NCBI GenBank assembly: GCA_039654915.1 | Contig: CM077594.1 | Coordinates: forward strand, 88,984,893 to 89,048,892 | Reading direction: 5' to 3' | DNA: 64,000 nt | Origin: Aquilaria yunnanensis | Lineage: Eukaryota; Streptophyta; Magnoliopsida; Malvales; Thymelaeaceae | Shown: positions 11,389 through 21,623 of the stretch, piece by piece | How positions within the stretch are numbered: position 1 is the stretch's first letter | Layout: each line of letters begins with the position of its first letter | The notes under the pieces: generated by a model | What the model saw: only the letters and a program-made list of their open reading frames with translations | The model's database searches: none | Told to the model about the DNA's origin: nothing | Program-made: the position numbers and the translations under genes

Positions 11389-11421
11389 ATATTCTCTTTT
11401 CTCACAAGGATAAGGATAGGA

Positions 11422-12051
11422 ATGGAGAAAACCCCAACTCGTAAATCCTGAAGTATTTGTGTATTTTCTGGGGCTTTTCCTGGAAAAGATGAAGAGTATT
11501 TAAAGGCAGCCAACCATTTGGGTAGAGTATTAGCTGAGCGGAAAATACATTTAGTTTATGGAGGAGGTAGTGTCGGATTAATGGGAGGTGTAGCATCAGC
11601 AGCATCTTTAGGAGGAAGTCAAGTTTTGGGCATCATCCCTGGACCTTTGAAATTTGTTTCTGGGGGCACGATTGGAGAAGAATTAGTGGTTAAAAATTTG
11701 CAAGAGCGTGTGCTACAAATGCTTTTAAATGCTGATGCTTTCATCGCTCTACCCGGCGGTTTTGGCACATTGGGAGAAGTCTTTCAAATTGCTTCCATGG
11801 CCCAACTTAATTTGTATAAGAAACCCATTGGGCTTTTGAATGTTAACAATTTCTTTACAGGTCTGATAGCTTTTATGGATTATGCTATGCAGAAGAATTT
11901 CATATCAAGAGTGGCACGGCGAATCATAATATCCGCAACAACTGCTGAAGAATTGCTAGATAAAATACAAGCTTTTGTTCCTGAACCAGATCCAGCAATG
12001 ATTCAGATAGACTGGACACGACAGTCTTTCCCGACCAGTTCACTCCCATAA
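11422..12051 (+). pseudogene. LOG-like cytokinin riboside 5'-monophosphate phosphoribohydrolase ORF, intronless
   Basis: The frame runs from ATG 11,422 to TAA at 12,049-12,051 (209 codons, near normal LOG length) with one stop, TGA 11,449-11,451 (codon 10). LOG enzymes release active cytokinin bases from their nucleotides. Visible motifs: VYGGGSVGLMG (residues 45-55), GIIP, and the diagnostic PGGFGTLGE (residues 111-119), with an Arg at residue 96. The Lys that normally follows this Arg is Val here, so activity is uncertain. Host LOG genes are split by introns. An intronless copy between the accessory ORFs and the LTR suggests capture through RNA. An N-terminally shortened product could start downstream of the stop. 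The disabled codon fits CGA-to-TGA. Confidence 0.82.
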
Positions 12052-12540
12052 CGGTCCTCTACTCACCCTGTTGAAGTATTGTGGAAGAAAGAAGCGATCT
12101 GATCCATTTTTCTTGTCCTTTAGTTTTATTATCAGCATTTTCTTTCGTGTTTTAGTTTTTCTTTCAGGGAATTTCTTTTTTTATCTTATAAGATAGTCTC
12201 GTCCATGCTGATATTAAAACCATAGGACAATGCCTTTAGGTTGGAATGGCTGAGTAAAGAGTAATTTTTATTGCTCTTGAGACGCATCCTATTAGGTCTA
12301 CTAGGCATAACATTTTGGGATAGTTAAGCTTCAACCTTATTTGGATGACATATCTCTCAAGCGAATCTATATTTACTAAAGAAAATATTAGATGAACCTT
12401 GGATATTGATTCCAAACATCCGTTCCCTTTACATAATTTGTTAGCGATATTGTCATCATCAAGATTCACTCATTTTATCGAAGTCTAAAGTTTCGCACTC
12501 GCCTATTATGCAAATTCACACTTTCGAAGAAAATTATTCC
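12052..12540 (+). other. 3' flank of the LOG-like ORF, no feature seen
   Basis: AT-rich non-coding DNA, including a T-rich stretch near 12,165-12,190. It leads into the hairpin satellite. No ORF or motif can be supported. Confidence 0.5.
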
Positions 12541-12559
12541 AATTCTAATTGCTTTCATA

Positions 12560-14640
12560 TAAATTTCGCTTGAGGTTCAAGGAGAGTTCCTTAACCTCAT
12601 TCAATCAAATTTTCAAACGATAGGAAAGTTCCTATCGTCGAGGTTAAAAGAATTTTCCTTAACCTCAAAATCATCAATTTTCCTTCAAACGATAGGAGAG
12701 TTCCTATCGTCAAGGTTCTAAGGTAGGACCCTTAACCTCAAAACAATCAATTTTACTTCAAACGATAGGAGAGTTCCTATCGTCGAGGTTCTAAGGTAGG
12801 ACCCTTAACCTCAAAATCATCAATTTTCCTTCAAACGATAGGAGAGTTCCTATCGTCGAGGTTCTAAGGTAGGACCCTTAACCTCAAAACAATCAATTTT
12901 ACTTCAAACGATAGGAGAGTTCCTATCGTCGAGGTTCTAAGGTAGGACCCTTAACCTCAAAATCATCAATTTTCCTTCAAACGATAGGAGAGTTCCTATC
13001 GTCGAGGTTCTAAGGTACGACCCTTAACCTCAAAATCATCAATTTTCCTTCAAACGATAGGAGAGTTCCTATCGTCGAGGTTCTAAGGTAGGACCCTTAA
13101 CCTCAAAACAATTAATTTTCCTTCAAACGATAGGAGAGTTCCTATCATCGAGGTTCTAAGGTAGGGCCCTTAACCTCAAAATCATCAATCTTCCTTCAAA
13201 CGATGGGAGAGTTCCTATCGTCGAGGTTCTAAGGTAGGACCCTTAACCTCAAAACAATCAATTTTCCTTCAAACGATAGGAGAGTTCCTATCGTCGAGGT
13301 TCTAAAGTAGGACCCCTAACCTCAAAATCATCAATTTTCCTTCAAACGATAGGAGAGTTCCTATCGTCAAGGTTCTAAGGTAGGACCCTTAACCTCAAAA
13401 CAATCAATTTTACTTCAAACGATAGGAGAGTTCCTATCGTCGAGGTTCTAAGGTAGGACCTTTAACCTCAAAATCATCAATTTTCCTTCAAACGATAGGA
13501 GAGTTCCTATCGTCGAGGTTCTAAGGTAGGACCCTTAACCTCAAAACAATTAATTTTACTTCAAACGATAGGAGAGTTCCTATCGTCGAGGTTCTAAGGT
13601 AGGACCCTTAACCTCAAAATCATCAATCTTCCTTCAAACGATGGGAGAGTTCCTATCGTCGAGGTTCTAAGGTAGGACCCTTAACCTCAAAACAATCAAT
13701 TTTCCTTCAAACGATAGGAGAGTTCCTATCGTCGAGGTTCTAAGGTAGGACCCTTAATCTCAAAACAATTAATTTTCCTTCAAACGATAGGAGAGTTCCT
13801 ATCGTCGAGGTTCTAAGGTAGGACCCTTAACCTCAAAACAATCAATTTTACTTCAAACGATAGGAGAGTTCCTATCGTCGAGGTTCTAAGGTAGGACCTT
13901 TAACCTCAAAATCATCAATTTTCCTTCAAACGATAGGAGAGTTCCTATCGTCGAGGTTCTAAGGTAGGACCCTTAACCTCAAAACAATTAATTTTACTTC
14001 AAACGATAGGAGAGTTCCTATCGTCGAGGTTCTAAGGTAGGACCCTTAACCTCAAAATCATCAATTTTCCTTCAAACGATAGGAGAGTTCCTATCGTCGA
14101 GGTTCTAAGGTAGGACCCTTAACCTCAAAATCATCAATTTTCCTTCAAACGATAGGAGAGTTCCTATCGTCGAGGTTCTAAGGTAGGACCCTTAATCTCA
14201 AAACAATTAATTTTCCTTCAAACGATAGGAGAGTTCCTATCGTCGAGGTTCTAAGGTAGGACCCTTAACCTCAAAACAATCAATTTTACTTCAAACGATA
14301 GGAAAGTTCCTATCGTCGAGGTTCTAAGGTAGGACCCTTAACCTCAAAAACAATTAATTTTCCTTCAAACGATAGGAGAGTTCCTATCGTCGAGGTTCTA
14401 AGGTAGGACCCTTAACCTCATTCAAACAATTTTCCTTCAAACGATAGGAGAGTTCCTATCGTCGAGGTTCTAAGGTAGGACCCTTAACCTCAAAACAATC
14501 AATTTTCCTTCAAACGATAGAAGAGTTCCTATTGTCGAGGTTCTAAGGTAGGACCCTTAACCTCAAAATTATCAAATTTTCCCTTCAACGATAGGAGAGT
14601 TCTTATCGCAGAGGCTCTAAAAAAATTTTCCTTAACGACA
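12560..14640 (+). repeat. 73-bp tandem satellite with two hairpins per unit, 28 units
   Basis: The unit core CGATAGGAGAGTTCCTATCG occurs from 12,618 to 14,589-14,608 in steps of 73 bp (first to last 1,971 bp, i.e. 27 steps). The core is an inverted repeat with 8-bp arms around GAGT. The next 28 bp (GAGGTTCTAAGG...CCTTAACCTC, e.g. 12,785-12,812) form a second stem. Spacers often alternate between a CATCAATTTTCC type and an AATCAATTTTAC type, which gives a partial 146-bp higher-order pattern. Tandem repeats in this part of Tat/Ogre elements are known sources of satellite DNA. Confidence 0.93.
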
Positions 14641-14731
14641 TAGTTTAGGCGGCGAGAAGGTTCTCAATGGCTAGCTAAGACGGACGAAATTTGGTAACTA
14701 CTTTGCATACATCATGTCCCATGAAGCATGC

Positions 14732-14744
14732 AAAGGGGGGCAGC
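14732..14744 (+). other. polypurine tract for plus-strand priming
   Basis: AAAGGGGGG at 14,732-14,740, followed by CAGC, lies directly before the LTR start TGTTGACACCC (14,745). Position and composition are those of the plus-strand primer of an LTR retrotransposon. Confidence 0.8.
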
Positions 14745-15251
14745 TGTTGACACCCAATTTCGTCTGGCTTTTTTTTAAAAAAATTTAAAAAAAAAACTAA
14801 TTAAAAAAATTATTATTATTATTATTATTATTGCTAAAAAATTTTAATTATGCTAATTAGTTTAAAATATATTTTTATTTTGAGAAGATTTGATTTAAAA
14901 TAATATATGTGTGAATATGTATCTGTTTGAAATAAAAATAAAATTTCAGAAAAAAATGACAAAAAATTAAAAGTTTGAGGTAAAAATGACAAAATTGAGA
15001 AGTTTCGGACAAAATTGACAAATTCTGAAAGTTTCAGGAGCTTTGGGTAATTTTTCGCGTTAATTTTGGGCCTAAACGGATGTTTCTGGCCCAAATTGAC
15101 AGAAAACGTTAAAATTGTCAAAATCAGAAGCTTCTGAGCTTATCCAGAGCTGGAGTAACGTAAAGGACTGAAACTGTTATTTTACCAATTTAAAAGATAA
15201 GTTTGAGATTTTTTATTAATTTATCCGTCCACAGTTCACCTAAGCTCCTTC

Positions 15252-15258
15252 TATAAAT
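15252..15258 (+). promoter_or_regulatory. LTR promoter TATA box
   Basis: CTATAAATACCCCC is a clear TATA box inside the LTR, about 150 bp before a C/T- and GC-rich leader. Transcription would start near 15,285. The 5' LTR copy of this promoter would drive the element. Confidence 0.65.
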
Positions 15259-15404
15259 ACCCCCCCAAATTCAGTGCTAAACACAGAAAAAAATAGAGAA
15301 AAAGCTTAGAGCTCTGTTTTAAAAAAAGATAAAATTATAGCCCTTGTCCCTGGCTCTCTTCCCTTTCTCCAGAAAATCTCAAAATTTTTTATTCTAACGC
15401 CTTG

Positions 15405-15725
15405 GCTCCGGTCTTCCTCCTCCCGTTTATCTCCGTTCTCTCTCTCTCTCCGACGTTGCCCGCCACCGCCGTCCGCCGGCCGCCACTCCTCCACCCAGCC
15501 GTCCTGCAGCCGTCGTCCGGCCGTCCCGCCACCGTCAGCCCCTCCGCCCAGCCATTCCGCCGCCGCGCTCCGTCATCCCTTTTTTTTTTTTTTTTTCTTT
15601 TCCGGCCGGCCCGCGCCCTCGCCGCCGTCGTCCCGGCCGCCGTCGCCCTCGCTGCCCGCCGTCGCCGCCTTGCCCTTCCTCTTCCTCCTCTGCGCCAGCA
15701 GCCCCCCCCCCTCCACGCCGCCGCG
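15405..15725 (+). repeat. GC-rich, CCG-biased leader patch inside the LTR
   Basis: About 320 bases of CCG/GCC/CTC-type sequence, with a run of T near 15,580, stand out from the otherwise AT-rich LTR. Open frames on both strands arise from composition only (Pro/Ala/Arg runs). It sits directly downstream of the LTR TATA box, so it would form the 5' leader of the transcript. Confidence 0.7.
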
Positions 15726-18279
15726 TCGCGTCTATTTCCCAGCAAAAATTCAATTTCAAAATTTTAAGGGTAAACCCCTATTTCATACTTCATCTTTTCA
15801 ATTTCTTTCACTTTGGTCACTAACTTTTTATTTTGTTCTTGCAGAATTAATTACTAACCCTTTTTAATTTTGACTTGTTTATTCATTATTATTATCACTA
15901 ACCTTTTGTTTTATTGTTGTTAAAAATTGATTAATCTAACTTTTATATTTATTGTTATTAACAATTAATTGATCTAACATTACTAACTTTTATTTTTATT
16001 GTTACTAACAATTAACTCAACTAACTTACTAACTTTTATTTTTATTGTTACTAACTTTTGCTAATTATTATAATTCATGGAAGGTTATACCTCCTATTTA
16101 TTTAATTCTTTTAATGGATGGCCAAAAAGCCCCATTTTTATCATTTATTTAATAATTGTTTTTAATATTTCTTTATGTGTTTTCTCTTTATTTGTTTATT
16201 TATTTTATGCATCTTTTACTTTTTAAATGGATGTCTAAACCAAAAAAAAAAAAAAAGAAAACCTCCACTTTATTCATTTTCCTTTATTTACTTTATGCAA
16301 AAATTTTATTTGATTTAAAAAAAAGAAATTAATCATGAAAGAAAAAATAATATAAATAAGTAAATGATAACTAATTAAAAGAAAATCCTTTTATGTGAAT
16401 AATTAATTTTATTCTTTAAGACTAACATAAATTTTTTTTTTTTAAAAAAAAGCTAATTATCTTTTTTTATTTCTTTAAAAAGCACAAAAAATTAATTAAC
16501 TTTTTATTCATTTTATTAAAATTAAATAAACATAAGTAATTAATCAAAAAAAAAAATAATAATACAAATCATTTCTTTCTAAATATATCTTTAAAAGTAG
16601 CAATAATTAAAATTTAATAAAAACAACAATAAAAATCCAATAAAATTATGATTTAAATTAGTAACTAATTAAATAATTAATTAATAAAAATTAAACTCTA
16701 TGTCCAAATGATCCGCCAGGATCCATGGCTTGGAAATATTATTTTTAAATAAAGTATATAAATAAATTTTTTTATTAAAAATAAAAAATTTGGACTAATA
16801 TATTAATTATTTATTAAAATAATAAAATATAACTTTTTAGTTTTCTTTATTAATAAAAAGAACAAAAAAAGGTAAAATTTTTGGGCTAATATTTTATTCA
16901 GTAATATTTTGCTTATTTCTTTTAAAATAATGAAAAGATATAACTTTTTGTTTCCTTTATAAAAATCTTAGCAAATGATTTCAAAAATAGAATAAATTCA
17001 AAAGGATTAAATTATCTCTTAAATATCTTAGACTTATTAATTAAAATTATTTATCAAACAAAAAGAACATAAAAATGAAATATAAATATCAAAACTTTCC
17101 TTTATTTTTCTAAAATATACATATAAATTTTATTTTTTAAGATCCTTGTTAAATAATCACTTCTTTTTAGTTAATCTTTTATAAAAATAAAATATATAAA
17201 TATCAAAATTCTTCTTTCATGTTTAAAATATATATAAAAATCTTTGATTTCTTAATCTTTTTTTTGGTTAATTTATCAAATAAACTATTAAGACTTTTCT
17301 TTTATTTTTAAAACATACATATTTTTTTTGGTTTTCTTTATTAAAGATCTTGATTAAATAAAAAGAACAAATATAAATCTTTCTTGATTAATTTATTTTT
17401 AATAAACATAAAATAAATCTCAAGATTAATTAATTAACTTTCTTATAAAAAATTAATTACTTTTTAATTATTTTATAAATTGAGTAATTATTTAAATAAT
17501 AAATATCCTTCATTAAACAAGGAAAGAGAAAAGAAAGGAAAGATAAAATCAAAAGGAAAAGAAAAAATAAGAAAGATAAGAAAAATAAGAAAAAGAAAAG
17601 AAAGATAAAATAAAAAGAATAAAAAGAAAGAAGGAAAAGAATAATAAAATATAAAAAGAAATAAGAAAGATCTTTTAAAAATCATTAACAAAAACCTAAA
17701 ATTTTAAAAGACTTACAAAAATAGTAATTGCTTCCATTAAAATAAAAAATCCATATTTACAATATGGATTAAATTGTTTAAATTTCACCAAATTCCGTGT
17801 CCAAATGACTCGGCAGAGTCCATGGTTCGGAAGTATAAAATTCTATACAAATTAATTACCAAAAATCCACATCCGATTAATTCAGTTAAAAATTCTAGAT
17901 TGAAAATTAACTGAAATTTATTTAAAAGCAAAGCGAAACAAAATTAAAATCAACTAAGGTGCCAATTTTTGGGCGTTTTAACAAAGTTGTTTTAACGTAA
18001 CCGTACTCCCGAACCTCCGAACTCTCGCAGACCAGATTTTAAGGTAACCAATCGACCTGAGCGAAAACCGATTGGTGGCGACTCCCGAAAAAGACCCGCA
18101 CGTTGCCACAGTTATTGCTTAGGATCAACCCAAATTTTTTGTCATCAACCAGAAATTGGTCACAAGGAACACCAAGTTGAGGTTCTATCTGTTGCCACAA
18201 TAACCTTGCCGGTGTTGGAGTGACAACCTTCAAAGAGCTACCTATGGCGACGAAGAAGCAAGCCAACCTTTGTCACCTA

Positions 18280-19350
18280 TAGGGGTGAGCACTATTCAAA
18301 CAAAACAAAAAAAAAACTAAATTATCCAATTGAATTAGGACATTTTGGTTCTTGTTTTTGTGGTTTTCAGTTTGATTCGATCAAAAACCAAATTGTATAA
18401 TCGGTTTTATGGTTCGGCCTCGGGTGTCATGATTGAAACCCAAAAAAACTGAAATGAACAAATTGTAAATATTAGTTTTTTATGGGAATCTATGAGATAT
18501 TTACATACCCTAGGTATATAATGCACTCTTTTGCCTCCTTGCGTAGACAATCTCCCCCCTTCAACCTCGTCTTGACTACTCCCTTCTCCAGTCATCTCTA
18601 ATTTCATTCAAACCTTTAGCCTCATCCAACAATCCTCCTTAATTCTTTCTCTAAGTACATGATTTTTCCACCAAGCCTTGCTTTCATTGATGCGCCTCCA
18701 CAAATCATGGCTACTAGGTTTTCTTTTCACTGCTGGCAAGTCACTGTATGAGGAAGATTGGTCAATGCTGGAGGAGGAATGATCTTCATTGTTTAAAATA
18801 AGGTCTAATCCACCGAGAAGCTTTTGGTTCTTCTATGACTTCTCATGCCGTAACTTTATGGCTCTCCGGCCTTCAGTTAATTTCTTTAGTCATCAGTGAG
18901 ATAGCCAACCTCTTTGTCCATCTCGTGTCTTTAGCAGTTTAGATTCATTTCAGATCTACTCATGGTTGTTCTAGCTATTTCCTATCTCTTTTTCGAACTT
19001 ATATATGAATTAGTTGCCATTTTTTGAATATATCTAGCTTAGTGTTCTTGACCTTATTATGATTTCTGGAAAAAGAGAACATATTTGTTTTGTTTTTCAT
19101 TGTAGTTTTTGATGATTTCAAAGGTGGAATAGATCTACTTTGTTTCGTATTCAATTCTGATTCATCTTTTTTTTTTTTTTATGAAACTGAATAAGAGAAA
19201 CTGAACCAACCAAACTCTATTTCGGTTGGTTTGGTTTCGGTTTGCATGAGTACTTCGATTAATTTGGTTTTAAGAATTGATAACCGAAAATTGATCAATT
19301 TTACCTTATTCGGTCGGTTTGTAACCGAACAGACTAAATACTCACTCCTA
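18280..19350 (+). mobile_element. non-autonomous hAT-type element, 1071 bp
   Basis: The ends TAGGGGTGAGCAC and, inverted, TAGGAGTGAGTAT match at 10 of the first 12 positions. They are flanked by 8-bp target duplications, GTCACCTA (18,272-18,279) and TTCACCTA (19,351-19,358), with one mismatch. Subterminal regions hold AACCGAA/TTCGGTT motifs common in plant hAT elements. There is no transposase ORF. Small open frames inside are not supported as genes. Strand is arbitrary. Confidence 0.82.
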
Positions 19351-19358
19351 TTCACCTA

Positions 19359-21623
19359 GAATAACAATAAACACGTCAATCTAGTAACCGATTCTTTTTC
19401 CCTAATCATTGATTCATTTTTCATGAAAAGGCACTTTGAATTGTCAAAAAGAGATCTTCAATTTGCTAAAAGTAGATTCTTCATCAGTTGTAGCAAACTA
19501 GAAAACCCCTTTAGCTCTATATATTAGGAAATGTTTTCTGATTTTATAGATATTGATTATCCATTAAAGGATCTGATTTGGTGTGATTGGGTCGTAAATT
19601 CTTGTGATGGCTTGATTTGCACCTTGAATAGGCTGCTATTAAAGTTGCCATAGAGGGTAGTGAAGTTTTGGAGTAGAAGAGGAAGGGGTTTGCTCTTGTT
19701 TTTGTCTTTGTTCTGATCTCATTTTTTAATTTTGATTTTGTTTCTCAGATTTTGGTTTCACTTCTATTCATACTTCCCTTTTTTTTTTTTTAAATTTCAT
19801 GTTTCTTGAATCTTTGGTTCCATTTTTTGTTCTTGTTTATCAGTTTTGTTCTGATTTCATTTTTGTTTATGGGTCTTTTTTTTCATTAGATGAAAAAATT
19901 TAGGGGCAAATTATTTATTAAAAAAACTTAGAAGTGCAAAATAAGCATTTTATCTTTTTTGTGGTGATGGTGAATAATAGAGTTAATGTTAAAGGGGGTA
20001 AGTGTAGGTATGTTAATTTTTAAAGGGGGTAAGTGTAGTATTATTTGAAACAATAGTTACAAAAGTGTATGTTCAACTAAACCTCAGTGAGATTTTGGTA
20101 GTTTCCCCCATCTAAAAGCCACATAGTTAGCTTTATTTTTTTTAGCGAAATAAATTGAGATGGAGAGATCTCACAAAACAAAAGGAGAAAAAAAGAGCTT
20201 ATGGTATCAAAGAATCATGAAGCATCAAGTATCATTTTTTTTTTTTGTGATTTTTCACTTGTATATTTATTGATTTTATCTAGTGGATTTTATGGTGTTT
20301 TTTTTTTGTCCAGACATTACAGAATCCCTATTATTAAGCTTGACAAAAAAAGGTTTCACCACTGCCACAACAATTTTTTCAAGTTAAAACTTACAATTAT
20401 AATTTCTCCATTATCCACATTGCCCAACACCAAATTTTCATAAGTTTTTTGTGTTGATTTTAGTGGATTTCATGCTAAAGTTGCTCCGTAACTGTAGAAA
20501 TTGAAATTAGTAAGTTTCAATGCTTTTAGCTATAAGGCTGTAATTATTACTTTAGTATATTTTTTCCTATAGGATGAATAAATTTATTTTTATATATAAA
20601 TTTTATATTAAAAATTTCTAAATTCCGGCTTCATTAACCTAAAATCATACTTCCACTCCTAACTGTAATTTTACCCAAATCTTAATCTTTTTATTTGAAA
20701 TTTACCCGACACAATGTAGAATCTAAAGACCGTGAGCAGATGAGAGGGCAGTTGGTGAGCTTACAAATCTTGGACAAACCCAATAATCTTTCCATATGTA
20801 GTCTAGCAACCTGAATTCAAGTGGAGCTCAAAACTTGGAGCAAGGTGGGAACATGACGAGACTAGCTACTAAGTATGTACGGCCATTTTAAACTATCAAA
20901 TAAAGCATGACAAGCCACAAGGCGTCTCTGCTAATTTGTTTTCCAGATTTGCAAATCAAACGAATTCAATTTGTTTCCTACCGTACGTTGACCTCTCACC
21001 CGTTCATATTAGGCTAAATTATAAAATGATATCAGCTTTAGTCGAAAATACTCTTTACCACTCATACTTTCAAAAAGTCACACTTACCCCTTCTGGATGA
21101 ACCTTTTTTCTAACAATGTCAGTTAATTGTTCGTATGAATTTTTTTCAAATACTAATTTAAACTTTCTGGCACATATTTTCTCATAAGTTTGTCTAGAAA
21201 TAGTTTGAAAGTTATTAGTTATTATTGAAAATTAGGAGAAATTACAAAACCCATTTAGCCTAACCTGCACTTTGCCCCTTTTGTTTTTAAAAACCTACAT
21301 TTTACCATGTACTTCTTTTATACTGTTAAACATCAATTTCTGAAATCCTAATTCAAACTGTCTAGTAATTATGTTCTCATAATTTCAAGATGTCTAATAT
21401 TTTTTACAGTTAACTGATATTTAAAAAAAGATTATTTTACATTTACAGAGAGAAAAATTGATAATTTAAAATATCTATTAACTCTAAAAAAGATATTAAA
21501 GATATGAAATTACTAGAAGATGACTATTATACAGTTCAAATTAAAGTTTTAAAAATTACAATTAGACAATATAAAAGAAGTATGGGTAAAGTGTAGGCTA
21601 ATAAAGGGGGTAAAGTATAAGTG
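19359..21623. other. AT-rich intergenic DNA
   Basis: No gene is supported. Two parts (about 19,900-20,105 and 21,010-21,610) contain GGGGTAAGTGTAG / GGGTAAAGTGTAGGC motifs in both orientations, as seen in degenerate TIR-type MITEs, but no target duplication could be fixed. The open frame at 20,201-20,443 is a low-complexity AT stretch. Confidence 0.4.

Larger units (their letters stand above)
1..18110 (+). mobile_element. Tat/Ogre-type Ty3/gypsy retrotransposon, 5' end outside window
   Basis: One long plus-strand element explains the first 18 kb. The order is: tail of an upstream ORF, gag-protease, a short intron, RT/RNase H/archaeal-type RNase H/integrase, a long 3' region, a polypurine tract and an LTR beginning TGTTGACACCC. 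An extra ORF before gag, an intron between protease and RT, a second (archaeal-type) RNase H, LTRs of several kb and tandem repeats in the 3' untranslated region are known traits of Tat/Ogre elements. The 5' LTR, primer-binding site and target duplication lie upstream of base 1. The right boundary is approximate (18,070-18,110). In-frame stops make this copy non-autonomous today. Confidence 0.9.
14745..18110 (+). repeat. 3' LTR of the Tat/Ogre element (end approximate)
   Basis: The LTR begins TGTTGACACCCAATTT right after the polypurine tract. Length is about 3.3 kb, within the large range of this group. It contains a TATA box (15,252), a GC-rich leader, long AT-rich parts, a purine-rich tract (17,515-17,690) and an internal duplicate of a TGTCCAAATGA...CCATGG block (16,703-16,730 and 17,799-17,824). 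The end lies near the GATTGGTGGCGACTCCCG segment (18,079-18,096) or at TTGCCACA (18,110). Without the 5' LTR the exact end cannot be set. The ORFs seen inside it are low-complexity and not genes. Confidence 0.78.

Noticed and set aside
12560..14640. CRISPR-like array
   Set aside because: Spacers are themselves repeated and the whole 73-bp unit is tandem; this is a plant satellite inside a retroelement.
15389..15767. Several open frames on both strands inside the LTR (Pro/Ala/Arg-rich)
   Set aside because: They follow from GC-rich CCG-type composition, overlap on both strands and lie in the LTR leader; no domain is seen.
18039..18266. 75-codon minus-strand ORF
   Set aside because: It spans the LTR boundary region with no recognisable domain.
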